From Limimaricola cinnabarinus LL-001 (GTDB lineage Bacteria; Pseudomonadota; Alphaproteobacteria; Rhodobacterales; Rhodobacteraceae): DNA of 44,268 nt. Below are positions 9,505 to 18,320 of the stretch, one piece after another. The translations under genes were made by a program, and so were the position numbers. Numbering within the stretch: position 1 is the first letter of the stretch; the number at the start of each line of letters is the position of its first letter. The stretch covers positions 1-44,268 of the forward strand of contig NZ_BATB01000028.1 in the NCBI RefSeq assembly GCF_000466965.1, written 5' to 3'. Below the pieces are notes generated by a model that was given only the letters and a program-made list of their open reading frames with translations, was not told the origin of the DNA and searched no databases.

Positions 9505-9556
9505 CGACGCAAGGGCCGGGGCGGATTGCGCCCCGGTCACCCACGGGGGCGAACGA

Positions 9557-11509
9557 ATGACACGGATATTCATGACGGCGCTGGCGGCGCTGTGGCTGGC
9601 TCTCGGGCCTGCCACAGCGCAGACCGGATCGGTGCAGGATCTTTTGCAGGATCAGGGCGATCTGATCGAGCAAAGCTCGCGGCGCACCATCCAACCCGCG
9701 ATCGACGCCATCGTCGCGAGCGGGCTGGAGCGGGTGCAGCCGGTTCTGCAGGCTTGGCAGAACAAGGCGCTGTGGCGCGATGCCGAGGGGCGCTTTTGGC
9801 GGGTGATCGAAAGGGACGGGGCCGAAATCCTCGTCGATGTCGATACCGGTGAGGAAACCGGCCCGGCCAACACCGACGCGATGGAGCAGATCAAGCCCAA
9901 CAGCGGCATCCGCGCCCTCATCGGCACGGCGCTGGTGCAGTTCCAGCTCACCGACCCCGAGCCGCGCCGCCGCCGCGAGGCGCTGGTCTCGATCACGCGC
10001 GACCCCGAGCCGGAGCTGCTCGCACCGCTGCGCGCCTCGATCGAGACCGAGGAGGACGCCGATCTGCGCGCCCGCAAGATCCGGCTGGAGCGGCTTCTGA
10101 CCATGCGCTTTGGCACGGCTGAGGCCGAGCGCGTCTCTGCCATCGAGGCGCTGTCGACCGACACCGCCGTCGAAGTGCGCGCCGCGCTCAACCCGCTCCT
10201 GGCCACGCGCCTTGAGGTCGTGCCCGCCGGCGCCACGCCCGAGGGCAACGTCGCGCGCGCCCTGTCGCCCGGAGGCGAGAGGCTGTCGATGGGCGCGGCC
10301 TATGCCCGGCTGGTCGAGGAGGGCCTCGCCCCGGCGCGTCCCGACAATTCCGACATCCGCGCAGCCCTTGAGGCGAACCGGGAGGCGGGCCGAGTCGGCG
10401 GCGTGCCTCTGGGCGCGCTAGGCGATCCCGCCGTCCGAGCCCGTGCCTATGACGCGCTGGCCGCCCGGGGCACCGTGCCGCCGCGCGTCGAGGATGGCGA
10501 CGTCGAGGCCGCGCTCGGGGCGCATGACTTCTTCGGCGTCTATGTCGAGCCGAGCAGCGCCGTCACCGACGCCGCCCGCGCGGCAATCACCTCGATCGGG
10601 CTGCGGGTCGGCGCGATGAAGGGGGTCGATATCGGCCTCGATGCGCTGAGCCTCGCCTCGATCTACTTCCTCGCCGCCATCGGCCTTGCCGTCACCTTCG
10701 GCGTGATGGGCGTCATCAACATGGCGCATGGCGAATTCATCATGATGGGGGCCTACACCGCTTATCTCGTGCAACAGATCGTGCCGGACCGCACGCTGTC
10801 GCTCATCGCGGCCTTGCCTGCCGCCTTCGTGGTGACCTTTGCCGCGGGCGTGGCGATGGAGCGGTTGGTGATCCGGCATCTCTACCATCGCCCGCTCGAA
10901 ACGCTGCTCGCGACCTTCGGCATTTCGATTGCGCTGCAGCAACTCGCCAAAATCATCTTCGGCACGCAGGCCCGCCCGCTCACCGCGCCAGACTGGCTCG
11001 GCGGCGCGTGGATCCTCAACGACGTGGTCGGGATCAGCTACATCCGCATCGCGATCTTCGTTCTGGCGCTGATGTTCCTCGGCTTCTTTCTATTTTTGAT
11101 GAAGCGTACGCGGCTCGGGCTCGAAACCCGCGCCGTAACGCAGAACCCCGGCATGGCGGGTTCGGTCGGCATCGATCCGGGCCGGGTCAACATGCTGACC
11201 TTCGGGCTCGGCTCGGGCATCGCGGGCATCGCGGGCGTGGCGATCGGCCTCTATGCCAAGGTCACCTCCGAGATGGGGGCCGACTACATCGTGCAGAGCT
11301 TCATGACCGTGGTCGTCGGCGGCGTCGGCAACATCTGGGGCACGCTTGCGGGGGCCGCGATGATCGGTGGGCTGCAAAAGGGCATCGAGGTGCTCAACCC
11401 CTCGAACACGCTGGCGGCGCAGACCTACATGATCGTCGCCGTGATCATCTTCATCCAGTTCCGGCCGCGCGGCATCATCGCGCTCCGGGGCCGCGCGGCG
11501 GGAGACTGA
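9557..11509 (+). CDS. urtB: Urea ABC transporter permease UrtB
   Basis: UrtB is one of the two membrane subunits of the urea importer. The 650-residue protein has three parts: a signal peptide (about 1-22, ending ATAQ), a long charged helical region of roughly 320 residues, and a C-terminal LivH-type permease of about 300 residues. The permease shows YFLAAIGLAVTFGVMGVINM, AHGEFIMMGAYTAY and GGVGNIWGTLAGAAMIGGLQ. Members of this family often carry such a helical N-terminal section, unlike plain LivH permeases, and the signal peptide implies it lies outside the cytoplasm. The start at 9557 fits the signal peptide. It is followed by urtC after 36 bases. Confidence 0.94.
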   Translation: MTRIFMTALAALWLALGPATAQTGSVQDLLQDQGDLIEQSSRRTIQPAIDAIVASGLERVQPVLQAWQNKALWRDAEGRFWRVIERDGAEILVDVDTGEETGPANTDAMEQIKPNSGIRALIGTALVQFQLTDPEPRRRREALVSITRDPEPELLAPLRASIETEEDADLRARKIRLERLLTMRFGTAEAERVSAIEALSTDTAVEVRAALNPLLATRLEVVPAGATPEGNVARALSPGGERLSMGAAYARLVEEGLAPARPDNSDIRAALEANREAGRVGGVPLGALGDPAVRARAYDALAARGTVPPRVEDGDVEAALGAHDFFGVYVEPSSAVTDAARAAITSIGLRVGAMKGVDIGLDALSLASIYFLAAIGLAVTFGVMGVINMAHGEFIMMGAYTAYLVQQIVPDRTLSLIAALPAAFVVTFAAGVAMERLVIRHLYHRPLETLLATFGISIALQQLAKIIFGTQARPLTAPDWLGGAWILNDVVGISYIRIAIFVLALMFLGFFLFLMKRTRLGLETRAVTQNPGMAGSVGIDPGRVNMLTFGLGSGIAGIAGVAIGLYAKVTSEMGADYIVQSFMTVVVGGVGNIWGTLAGAAMIGGLQKGIEVLNPSNTLAAQTYMIVAVIIFIQFRPRGIIALRGRAAGD

Positions 11510-11545
11510 CCGCATGACCGCCCCTCACATCGCATCGGAGGCCCC

Positions 11546-12775
11546 ATGACCGGCTCCTTTCTCAAGCGCAACCCGTCGGTCCCGATCATGCTCGGCGCGC
11601 TGCTCCTCGTCACCTTCCTCGTCTCGATCCTGTCCGAGGCGGCGGGCGGCGGGCTGTCCACCAGCTTCGTCAAGACGCTCGGCATGACGCTGTGCCTCGC
11701 GCTCGCGGCGCTCGCCATGGATCTGGTCTGGGGCTATGCGGGCATCCTGTCCTTAGGCAACATCGCCTTCTTCGCGCTGGGCGGCTACATGATCGGCATG
11801 TGGCTGATGACGGCCCGGACCGAAAACATCGTGGCCGAAAGCCTCGCGGGTTCGGTGATCCCGCCGACCCCCGCCGAGATCCGCGACGCGGTGGGCGGAC
11901 AGATCTTCGGCGTCGTCGGCTCGTCCGATTTCCCGCCGATCTGGAGCCTGTCGAGCAGCCTCTGGGCGCAGCTCGCGCTCGTGGTGCTGGTGCCGTCGCT
12001 CTTGGCGCTGGTCTTCGGCTGGCTGGCGTTCCGCAGCCGGGTCACCGGCGTCTACCTGTCGATCCTGACGCAGGCGATGACGCTGGCGCTGGCGCTCTAC
12101 CTGTTCCAGAACGACAGTGGGCTGCGCGGCAACAACGGGTTGTCGGGGCTGCAGAACCTGCCGGGGCAGGGCGACGTGCCGCAGGCGCAGGTGGCGCTTT
12201 GGTTCCTTTGGGGCTCTGCCGTGGCGCTGGGCTTGGGCTACGTGCTCTGTGCGTGGGTGGTGTCGGGCAAGTTCGGCGCGATCCTGCGCGGCATTCGCGA
12301 CAACGAGGCGCGGGTGCGCTTCCTCGGCTACCCGGTCGAAGGCTTCAAACTCGCTGTCTTCACGCTGTCGGCGGCGATCACCGGCATCGCGGGCGCGCTC
12401 TATTATCCGCAGGCGGGGATCGTGAACCCCGCCGAGATGATGCCCATCGCCTCGATCTACCTCGCGGTCTGGGTGGCGATCGGCGGGCGCGGACGGCTCT
12501 ATGGCGCGGTGATCGGTGCCATCGTGGTGAGCCTCGTGTCGTCGTTTTTCACATCTGGCCAGCTGCCGGATCTGGACCTCGGTCCGCTGCGCATCGTCTG
12601 GGTCGACTGGTGGCTGGTGTTCCTCGGCCTCAGCTTCGTGGCGGTGACGCTGTTCGCGCCGCGCGGTCTCGGCGGTCTGGTCGATTTGTGGACCCACCGC
12701 CGCCGGCCTTCGCGTCACGGCGCCGATCTCGGCCCAGACCGGGGATCGTTCCGCGAAGAGGAGGCAGAGGCATGA
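11546..12775 (+). CDS. urtC: Urea ABC transporter permease UrtC
   Basis: UrtC is the second membrane subunit. The 409-residue protein belongs to the LivM family: AMDLVWGYAGILSLGNIAFF near residue 57, FRSRVTGVYLSILTQAMTLA in the middle, the conserved RGIRDNEARVRFLGYPVEGF loop that contacts the ATPases, then GIAGALYYPQAGIVNPAEM. An insertion between the first helices (residues about 90-130) is usual for UrtC. A GGAGG binding site precedes the ATG. Its stop overlaps the urtD start. Confidence 0.95.
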   Translation: MTGSFLKRNPSVPIMLGALLLVTFLVSILSEAAGGGLSTSFVKTLGMTLCLALAALAMDLVWGYAGILSLGNIAFFALGGYMIGMWLMTARTENIVAESLAGSVIPPTPAEIRDAVGGQIFGVVGSSDFPPIWSLSSSLWAQLALVVLVPSLLALVFGWLAFRSRVTGVYLSILTQAMTLALALYLFQNDSGLRGNNGLSGLQNLPGQGDVPQAQVALWFLWGSAVALGLGYVLCAWVVSGKFGAILRGIRDNEARVRFLGYPVEGFKLAVFTLSAAITGIAGALYYPQAGIVNPAEMMPIASIYLAVWVAIGGRGRLYGAVIGAIVVSLVSSFFTSGQLPDLDLGPLRIVWVDWWLVFLGLSFVAVTLFAPRGLGGLVDLWTHRRRPSRHGADLGPDRGSFREEEAEA

Positions 12776-13512
12776 GCACGCTTCTTGAGGTGTCCGGCGT
12801 CTCGGTGAGCTTCGATGGCTTTCGTGCCATCAACAACCTGTCGTTCCGCATGGGCGCGGCCGAGCTGCGCGCGGTGATCGGGCCCAACGGCGCGGGCAAG
12901 ACCACCTTCATGGACATCGTCACCGGCAAGACCCGCCCCGACAAGGGCACGATCCGCTGGGGCGAAAAGGGGCTGTCGCTCCTTGGTTTGTCGGAGGCGC
13001 GCATCGCCCGTGAAGGGGTGGGGCGCAAGTTCCAGAAGCCCACGGTGTTCGAGGACCAGACGGTGCAGTCGAACCTCATCGTGTCGCTCAAGAACCGGCG
13101 CGGGCCGTTCGCCGCGCTGTTCTACCGCCCCGGCCAGGGCGACATCGCCCGCGTCGAGGCGCTGGCCGAAAAGATCGGCCTCACCGCGCACCTGGCGCGC
13201 AAGGCGGGCGAACTCAGCCACGGCCAGAAGCAATGGCTCGAGATCGGCATGCTGCTGGCGCAGGAGCCGCGGCTCTTGCTGGTGGACGAGCCCGCCGCGG
13301 GCATGACGCTCGAAGAGCGTGAGAAGACCACCGACATCCTCGTCGAGGCCGCGAAGACCCGCGCCGTGGTGGTGGTCGAGCACGACATGGAGTTCGTGCG
13401 ACGCCTGAACTGCCGCGTGACGGTGCTGCACGAGGGATCGGTTCTGGCCGAGGGCAGTCTCGATCACGTGACCTCCAACCCCGACGTCATCGACGTCTAC
13501 CTGGGACGATAG
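12772..13512 (+). CDS. urtD: Urea ABC transporter ATP-binding protein UrtD
   Basis: UrtD is one of the two ATPases of the importer. The 246-residue protein has the LivG layout: Walker A GPNGAGKTT, the long Q-loop region GVGRKFQKPTVFEDQTVQSN typical of UrtD, signature LSHGQKQWLEIGML (Ser-His instead of Ser-Gly, as usual in UrtD), Walker B LLLVDEPAAGM and the switch VEHDMEFV. The ATG at 12772 overlaps the urtC stop (ATGA). The frame stays open upstream inside urtC, but homology begins at this ATG. Confidence 0.95.
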   Translation: MSTLLEVSGVSVSFDGFRAINNLSFRMGAAELRAVIGPNGAGKTTFMDIVTGKTRPDKGTIRWGEKGLSLLGLSEARIAREGVGRKFQKPTVFEDQTVQSNLIVSLKNRRGPFAALFYRPGQGDIARVEALAEKIGLTAHLARKAGELSHGQKQWLEIGMLLAQEPRLLLVDEPAAGMTLEEREKTTDILVEAAKTRAVVVVEHDMEFVRRLNCRVTVLHEGSVLAEGSLDHVTSNPDVIDVYLGR

Positions 13513-13514
13513 AC

Positions 13515-14210
13515 ATGCTCGACGTGACCGATCTCGACCTCCACTACGGCCATAGCCAGATCCTCGATGGCGTGTCGATGACCGCGCGGGCGGGCGAGGT
13601 GACCTGCGTGATGGGCACCAACGGCGTCGGCAAGACCAGCCTGCTCAAGGCGCTGTCGGGGCGTCACCCGGCAAGCAGGGGCCGCATGACCCTCGATGGC
13701 GACGACATCGGAGGGATGTCCGCCCATGGCAAGGCGCGGGCAGGCGTGGGCTATGTGCCGCAGGGGCGCGAGGTGTTCCCGCTGCTTACCGTGCGCGAGA
13801 ACCTAGAGACCGCCTTTGCCGGACTGCCGCGTGCCGAGCGGAAGGTACCCGACGACATCTTCGATCTGTTTCCCGTGCTGCACCAGATGCAGCACCGGCG
13901 CGGCGGCGACCTCTCCGGCGGCCAGCAGCAGCAGCTTTCGATCGCCCGCGCGCTGATCCTCAAGCCGCGCCTTTTGCTGCTCGACGAGCCGACCGAGGGC
14001 ATCCAGCCCAACATCATCCAGCAGATCGGCCGCGTCATTTCCAAGCTGCGCGACCGGGGCGACATGGCGATCGTGCTGGTCGAGCAGTATTTCGACTTCG
14101 CCTACGAGCTCGCCGACAGCTTCGTCGTGATGCGGCGGGGGCGAGTGACCCTTACCGGCACCCGCGACGGGGTGAGCCGCGACGAGCTGCTGCGCGGCGT
14201 CTCGGTCTGA
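13515..14210 (+). CDS. urtE: Urea ABC transporter ATP-binding protein UrtE
   Basis: UrtE is the second ATPase, of the LivF type. The 231-residue protein shows Walker A GTNGVGKTS, YVPQGREVFPLLTVRENLET, signature LSGGQQQQLSIARAL, Walker B LLLLDEPTEGIQPNIIQ and the switch LVEQYFDFA; the phrase EPTEGIQPNII is characteristic of UrtE. The start lies only two bases after the urtD stop. A GC-rich hairpin (14214-14238) follows the stop and closes the operon. Confidence 0.95.
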   Translation: MLDVTDLDLHYGHSQILDGVSMTARAGEVTCVMGTNGVGKTSLLKALSGRHPASRGRMTLDGDDIGGMSAHGKARAGVGYVPQGREVFPLLTVRENLETAFAGLPRAERKVPDDIFDLFPVLHQMQHRRGGDLSGGQQQQLSIARALILKPRLLLLDEPTEGIQPNIIQQIGRVISKLRDRGDMAIVLVEQYFDFAYELADSFVVMRRGRVTLTGTRDGVSRDELLRGVSV

Positions 14211-14213
14211 GTC

Positions 14214-14238
14214 GGGCGGGGCCGTTACGGCCCTGCCC
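14214..14238. terminator. Hairpin after urtE
   Basis: Arms GGGCGGGGCCG (14214-14224) and CGGCCCTGCCC (14228-14238) pair over 11 bases with one G-T pair and a three-base loop, beginning three bases after the urtE stop. The gene on the other side also ends here, so it may stop both transcripts. No T run follows. Confidence 0.5.
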
Positions 14239-14274
14239 ACGAGATGCGGACAGGCATCCTCATCCGAGGCCCGG

Positions 14275-15204
14275 TCAATGTGCTTTGGACTTGGCAGGCA
14301 ACAGCGACAGGACCGCCACGAGCACCGCGCCCACCGCGAGGCCTAACAGGCCCATCAACGTCGCACCGGTCAACCAGCCCAGCGCCTCGGGCAGGACCGG
14401 CACGTGATGCATGACGTATTCCTTGGCCCCCTCGACCGCGTGTTCGGGAAGGGCGATGTGATAGTTCTCGAGCCCGTGGATCAGGATCCCGCCGCTCACC
14501 CACAGCATTGCCGCCGTGCCGACAATCGACAGAAGGTCGAGCACATAGGGCATGCCCTTGACCAGCAGCCGCCCGAAGGCCGGAACGAACCCGTCCGGGC
14601 CGCGCGCCGCCAGCGCTGCGCCCACATCGTCGGCCTTCACGATGATCGCCACGGCGCCGTAGACGAGGAAGGTGATGAACACGCCGACGACCCCGAGCAC
14701 GAGAGCTTGGGTGACGAAGGGCTGGCCCGCCACGGTCGACAGCGTCAACGCCATGATCTCTGCCGACAGGATGAAATCCGTGCGGATTGCGCCCTTGACG
14801 GTGCTCTCCTCGTCGAGCGGTGCCGCCTTGGCCGCACCGTGCCCGTGCCCCAGAAAGACCTCGGCTACCTTTTCGGCGCCTTCGTAGGCGAGATAGAGCC
14901 CACCCAGCATCAAAAGCGGCGTGATGGCCCAAGGTGCTAGAAAGCTCAGCGCGAGGGCCGCCGGCAGCAGCACCAGCAGCTTGTTGCGCAGCGAGCCGAT
15001 GCCGATCTTGCGGATGATCGGCAGCTCCCGGTCGGCCATGAAGCCCAGAACGTATTTGGGGGTGACGGCGGCGTCGTCGATGACGATGCCCATGGACTTG
15101 CTGCCCGCCTTCACGGTGGCTGCGGCCACGTCATCGAGCGACGCCGCAGCGGTTCGGGCGATCAGGGCGACGTCGTCGAGAAGAGCGAATATTCCGGAAC
15201 TCAT
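14275..15204 (-). CDS. DUF808 inner-membrane protein, YedI-like
   Basis: The 309-residue protein matches the DUF808 family (E. coli YedI is about 305 residues), whose function is not known. Family motifs are the N-terminal SGIFALLDDVALIA, KSMGIVIDDAAVTPKYVLGF and RELPIIRKIGIGSLRNKL, then LGGLYLAYEGAEKV and TDFILSAEIMALTLSTV. Several membrane segments are predicted between about residues 75 and 300. I chose the ATG at 15204, where family similarity begins; an in-frame ATG at 15267 would add 21 unrelated residues. Convergent with urtE, with no functional link to it. Confidence 0.88.
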   Translation of the reverse strand: MSSGIFALLDDVALIARTAAASLDDVAAATVKAGSKSMGIVIDDAAVTPKYVLGFMADRELPIIRKIGIGSLRNKLLVLLPAALALSFLAPWAITPLLMLGGLYLAYEGAEKVAEVFLGHGHGAAKAAPLDEESTVKGAIRTDFILSAEIMALTLSTVAGQPFVTQALVLGVVGVFITFLVYGAVAIIVKADDVGAALAARGPDGFVPAFGRLLVKGMPYVLDLLSIVGTAAMLWVSGGILIHGLENYHIALPEHAVEGAKEYVMHHVPVLPEALGWLTGATLMGLLGLAVGAVLVAVLSLLPAKSKAH

Positions 15205-15540
15205 GGGCCTGCCAATGCTGTGGGACGGTTGAACTTGCGTCGGGTGTATCGTCTTCCAACGAGCCATGCATCGAATGGGTCGCTATTGGGACGAAGTTTC
15301 TGTCACGAGGCAGTCTGAACCTGCGCCATGAGGAACCTCGGGCATCGCTCGCGAGCGCCATGCTTTGCTCAGAACTTCAGAACTGTGGAAGGGATCGCGC
15401 GGTCCGGTTGGTCAGCCCGCGCCGATGTTGCCGAAGTGCTGCGGCCTTCCCTGACCGGAAGAGGGGGGCGAACGCCCGCGCCGGGCTTGCCGCGCAGAAA
15501 CTCGTCATGATCCGGCACTCCCCGGGGATCGCGGGCGAGG
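15205..15540. other. Intergenic region without a recognised gene
   Basis: This stretch lies between the DUF808 start and the stop of the amino-acid ABC ATPase gene, both on the minus strand. It should contain the DUF808 promoter and the end of the ABC transcript. I see only small GC-rich palindromes, for example TCCCCGGGGA near 15520-15530, and no coding frame with a plausible start or domain. Confidence 0.5.
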
Positions 15541-16272
15541 TCAGGCGACCCTGCGCAGGAATCGCCGGAGCCGCTCGTCGCGCGGCGCGTCGAGAACCTC
15601 GCTCGGCGGGCCCTGCTCGACGATGCGGCCGCCCTCCATGAAGACCACGCGGTCCGCAATTTCGCGGGCGAATTGCATCTCATGCGTCACGATCAGCATA
15701 GTCTGGCGCTGCTCGGCGACACGGCGCATGAGATCGAGCACCTCGCCGACCCATTCGGGATCGAGCGCAGAGGTCGGCTCGTCAAAGAGCATGAGCTGCG
15801 CGCCGATGGCCATGGCCCGGCCGATGCCGACGCGCTGCTGCTGCCCCCCCGAAAGCGCGGCTGGAAAGCTGTCGGCCTTTCCGGCGAGCCCGGTCTCGGC
15901 AAGCACTTCCAGCGCGCGGTGCTCCGCCTCGTCCTGCGAACGGCCCTGCACCGTGACCAGCGCCTCCATGATGTTCTCCTTCGCCGTCTTGTTGGCAAAG
16001 AGGGCGTAGTTCTGGAACACGAACGACGTGGCGCGGCGCAGCGCGAGGATGTCGCGTTTCGAAGCGCGGTCGGCATCGACCGAGACGTCGCCCACCCGGA
16101 TCGTTCCGGCATCGGGCCGGTCGAGGAAGTTGAGGCATCGCAGCAGCGTCGACTTGCCGGTGCCGGAGGGGCCGATCACGACGACCCGCTCGCCCTCTGC
16201 GATGTTGAGGTCGATCCCGTCCAGCACCGCCGTGCCGCCGAACCTCTTGATGAGACCTTGAACCGAGATCAT
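15541..16272 (-). CDS. Polar amino-acid ABC transporter ATP-binding protein
   Basis: The 243-residue protein has the GlnQ/HisP layout: Walker A GPSGTGKST, CLNFLDRPDAGTIRVGD, Q-loop FVFQNYALFANKTAKENI, signature LSGGQQQRVGIGRAMA, Walker B LMLFDEPTSALDPEWVGE, and VTHEMQFAREIADRVVFM, the motif that marks amino-acid importer ATPases. The ATG at 16272 overlaps the permease stop (ATGA), so the longer open frame upstream is not the start. It is the last gene of a three-gene minus-strand operon. The binding protein suggests a cystine-type substrate. Confidence 0.93.
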   Translation of the reverse strand: MISVQGLIKRFGGTAVLDGIDLNIAEGERVVVIGPSGTGKSTLLRCLNFLDRPDAGTIRVGDVSVDADRASKRDILALRRATSFVFQNYALFANKTAKENIMEALVTVQGRSQDEAEHRALEVLAETGLAGKADSFPAALSGGQQQRVGIGRAMAIGAQLMLFDEPTSALDPEWVGEVLDLMRRVAEQRQTMLIVTHEMQFAREIADRVVFMEGGRIVEQGPPSEVLDAPRDERLRRFLRRVA

Positions 16273-16943
16273 CGCGCATACGCCTTGTTGAGATGGGCCT
16301 CGAGCTGTTTCTGCCCCTGGTTCAGCGTCTCGACCATGATCCAGTAGATCACCGCCACCACGAGGAAAGCCTCGAAATAGAGAAAGCTGCCCGAGGCTTC
16401 CTTTTGTGTCGCGCCCATCATCTCGGTCACCCCGAGCGTGAAGGCGAGCGAGGTGCTCTTGATCATGTCGATGAAGTAGTTGACCAGCGTCGGCGCCGCG
16501 ATCCGTCCGGCCTGCGGCAACACGATCCGCCGCATCATCTGGCCTTGGGTCATGCCGATGGATTGCGCGGCCTCCCACTGGCTGCGGTCGACGCCGGTGA
16601 TCGCGGCGCGGATCGCCTCGGCCATGTAGGCCGAGAAATGCAGCGTCAGCCCCATGATCGCGGCCGTGACGCCGTTGATCTGCGTCAGGAACGCGAGAAC
16701 CTGCGGCAAACCGTAGTAGAACAGGAACAGCTGCACCAAGAGGGGCGTGCCGCGAAAGAAACTGAGAAACAGCATCACCAGCCAATCGAGGCCCGGCACA
16801 CGGATGACCCGCTCGACGGCCAGAAGCGAGGCCAGCACCAATGCGCAGGCCATCGCCACCACCGCCATGAACAGGGTCATCGGCACGTAGCCGAGAATGA
16901 CGGGCACCAGCCCTATCATGTAGTCGAGGTCGAGTGCCCGCAT
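16269..16943 (-). CDS. Polar amino-acid ABC transporter permease
   Basis: The 224-residue protein is a HisM/GlnP-type permease with about five membrane segments. It has FFRGTPLLVQLFLFYYGLP after the second or third helix, SAYMAEAIRAAITGVDRSQW (the loop that engages the ATPase), EAAQSIGMTQGQMMRRIVLP and STSLAFTLGVTEMMGAT. One permease gene is present, so the membrane part is probably a homodimer. Start lies eight bases after the binding-protein stop. The family imports amino acids across the inner membrane; cystine or a related compound is a guess from the partner receptor. Confidence 0.92.
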   Translation of the reverse strand: MRALDLDYMIGLVPVILGYVPMTLFMAVVAMACALVLASLLAVERVIRVPGLDWLVMLFLSFFRGTPLLVQLFLFYYGLPQVLAFLTQINGVTAAIMGLTLHFSAYMAEAIRAAITGVDRSQWEAAQSIGMTQGQMMRRIVLPQAGRIAAPTLVNYFIDMIKSTSLAFTLGVTEMMGATQKEASGSFLYFEAFLVVAVIYWIMVETLNQGQKQLEAHLNKAYAR

Positions 16944-16951
16944 CGATCAGC

Positions 16952-17722
16952 TCACTCGACCGCGGTCGCGGAGGTGGTGATGTCGCTGTCGAACCACTTC
17001 TTCGAGATGTCGGACAGCGTGCCGTCCTCTTTGAGCGCGGTCAGTGCCGCATCGACCCGCTCGAGCATCGCGCGGTCCTCTTCGGTGTCACGGAAGGGCA
17101 GCGCGTTGCGGATCTCGGAGAACGGCTCCCCGGCCAGCTGCAAGGGCAGCGGGCTTTCGGCGATCACCTGCGCCGAGGAGACCCGGTCCATCACGAAGGC
17201 ATCGACACGGCCAAGCGCGGTGTCCTGCTCAATGTTGGATTCGTAGGTGCGAATGTCGATCTCGTCCGCGAAGGGCAGATCGCGCAGGAGCTGCTCGAAA
17301 TTGGAGCCGAGATTAACCGCGACGGTCCGGCCGCGCAGGTCCTGGACGCCCTCGATCTCGTCGTTGCCCGCCTTGGTCACCACCTGCGCGCCGTCGATCA
17401 CATAGGGCTGGGTGAAGGCGAACGCCGCCTCGCGATCGGGGGTGATGGTGATCTGGTTGGCGATCGTGTCGATCCGCCCCGCCTCGAGCGCACCGATGAG
17501 ACCCGAAAACGACATCGTCTCGAACGCGATGTCGAGGCCGGCTTCCTCGCCGACGGCGTTCATCACGTCGACCTCGAAGCCCTGCAGCTCATCCTGACGC
17601 ACGAAGGTGAAGGGAAAGTAGCCGCCGGACATGCCGACGCGCAGCGTGTCGTTCTCCTGCGCCATGGCGGCGCCCGACAGACCGCCGGTAGCGATGACAG
17701 CGGCAATGACCGTTTTCAGCAT
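16952..17722 (-). CDS. Amino-acid ABC transporter substrate-binding protein, cystine-like
   Basis: The 256-residue precursor has a signal peptide (MLKTVIAAVIATGGLSGAAM, cut near AMA-Q) and a family-3 solute-binding fold: LRVGMSGGYFPFTF, GFEVDVMNAVGEEAGLD, ANQITITPDREAAFAFTQPY and LRGRTVAVNLGSNFEQLL. The NQ-TITP-R and LGSN motifs are most like cystine receptors (TcyA/FliY type), but the ligand is inferred. The ATG at 17722 has a strong AAGGAGCTTCACC leader. The frame stays open to 17869 without a signal-peptide-like start, so the longer form is unlikely. Confidence 0.9.
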   Translation of the reverse strand: MLKTVIAAVIATGGLSGAAMAQENDTLRVGMSGGYFPFTFVRQDELQGFEVDVMNAVGEEAGLDIAFETMSFSGLIGALEAGRIDTIANQITITPDREAAFAFTQPYVIDGAQVVTKAGNDEIEGVQDLRGRTVAVNLGSNFEQLLRDLPFADEIDIRTYESNIEQDTALGRVDAFVMDRVSSAQVIAESPLPLQLAGEPFSEIRNALPFRDTEEDRAMLERVDAALTALKEDGTLSDISKKWFDSDITTSATAVE

Positions 17723-18069
17723 GGTGAAGCTCCTTGGTGTTGGACGACCCACCTGCCGTCTTGGAGCGACGAGTTCAACGTTGGTCTTGGAAATAAGAGC
17801 GCATGCCCAACTGCCGAGGCCACGATCGGAACAATATGCCCTCGCGACGCTCGTTGCACGGACCAACATTCTAGGTCGCGCCGCCGTTGCGAGGTCGACC
17901 TTGTGCGTGATCTCCGCTTCAAAGTGGTCTCGCAGATGTCGGTCATTGACGCGCTAACCAGCGTTACCGAACGCTGCCATGCTTGAATGTTTTTTTGTAC
18001 CGAATGCCCGGGCCAACGCCGGAGAAGCCCCGCCAGTGGCGGTGATTTCTCTGCACTCTAACAGGGATA
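17723..18069. other. Intergenic region upstream of the amino-acid ABC operon
   Basis: No gene is visible. The region is less GC-rich than its surroundings and should carry the operon promoter, reading leftward. It also holds a hairpin AGCGTT-ACCG-AACGCT (17960-17975), followed 14 bases later by seven T (17990-17996), and a CCGCC-AGT-GGCGG hairpin (18030-18042) just downstream of the tRNA gene. The second could end the tRNA transcript. The T run is too far from the first stem for a classical terminator. Confidence 0.45.
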
Positions 18070-18159
18070 TGGCGGAGAGACAGGGATTCGAACCCTGGGA
18101 ACCCTTGCAGGCTCAACGGTTTTCGAGACCGCCCCGTTCGACCACTCCGGCACCTCTCC
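18070..18159 (-). tRNA. tRNA-Ser (anticodon CGA)
   Basis: Read on the minus strand, the gene begins GGAGAGG, has GCCGGAGTGGTCGAACG as D arm, an anticodon loop CTCGAAA with anticodon CGA, a long variable arm, the T arm GGTTCGAATCC and ends TCTCTCC-G-CCA with the CCA encoded. The seven acceptor pairs form with one G-T. The long variable arm and CGA anticodon make it a serine tRNA reading UCG codons. Length is 90 bases. Confidence 0.95.
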
Positions 18160-18172
18160 GCGGTCTGTGGGG

Positions 18173-18201
18173 CGTTTAGCCAGTGGCGCGAACGGGCGCA
18201 A
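18173..18201 (-). promoter_or_regulatory. Weak candidate promoter for tRNA-Ser
   Basis: On the minus strand TTGCGC (18201-18196) and TAAACG (18178-18173) are 17 bases apart and end 13 bases before the tRNA 5' end. The match to consensus is partial (three of six in each box), so this rests mainly on position. Confidence 0.3.
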
Positions 18202-18320
18202 GTCCCCCGCGACGAGAATTTGTCGAAGTTTTCGGTCACCGTGGCGTCAGCCTTTGCTGTGCTGTTGGAATGTGCGGGGCGAGAGCCTATCACAGGAAGA
18301 CGCATTTCGGAGACCATGCC

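Noticed and set aside
11692-12771. Open frame in front of urtD inside urtC
   Set aside because: It is an out-of-frame reading of urtC; urtD homology begins at 12772.
17959-17997. Intrinsic terminator with seven T
   Set aside because: The hairpin and T run are separated by 14 bases, so the classical arrangement is not met.
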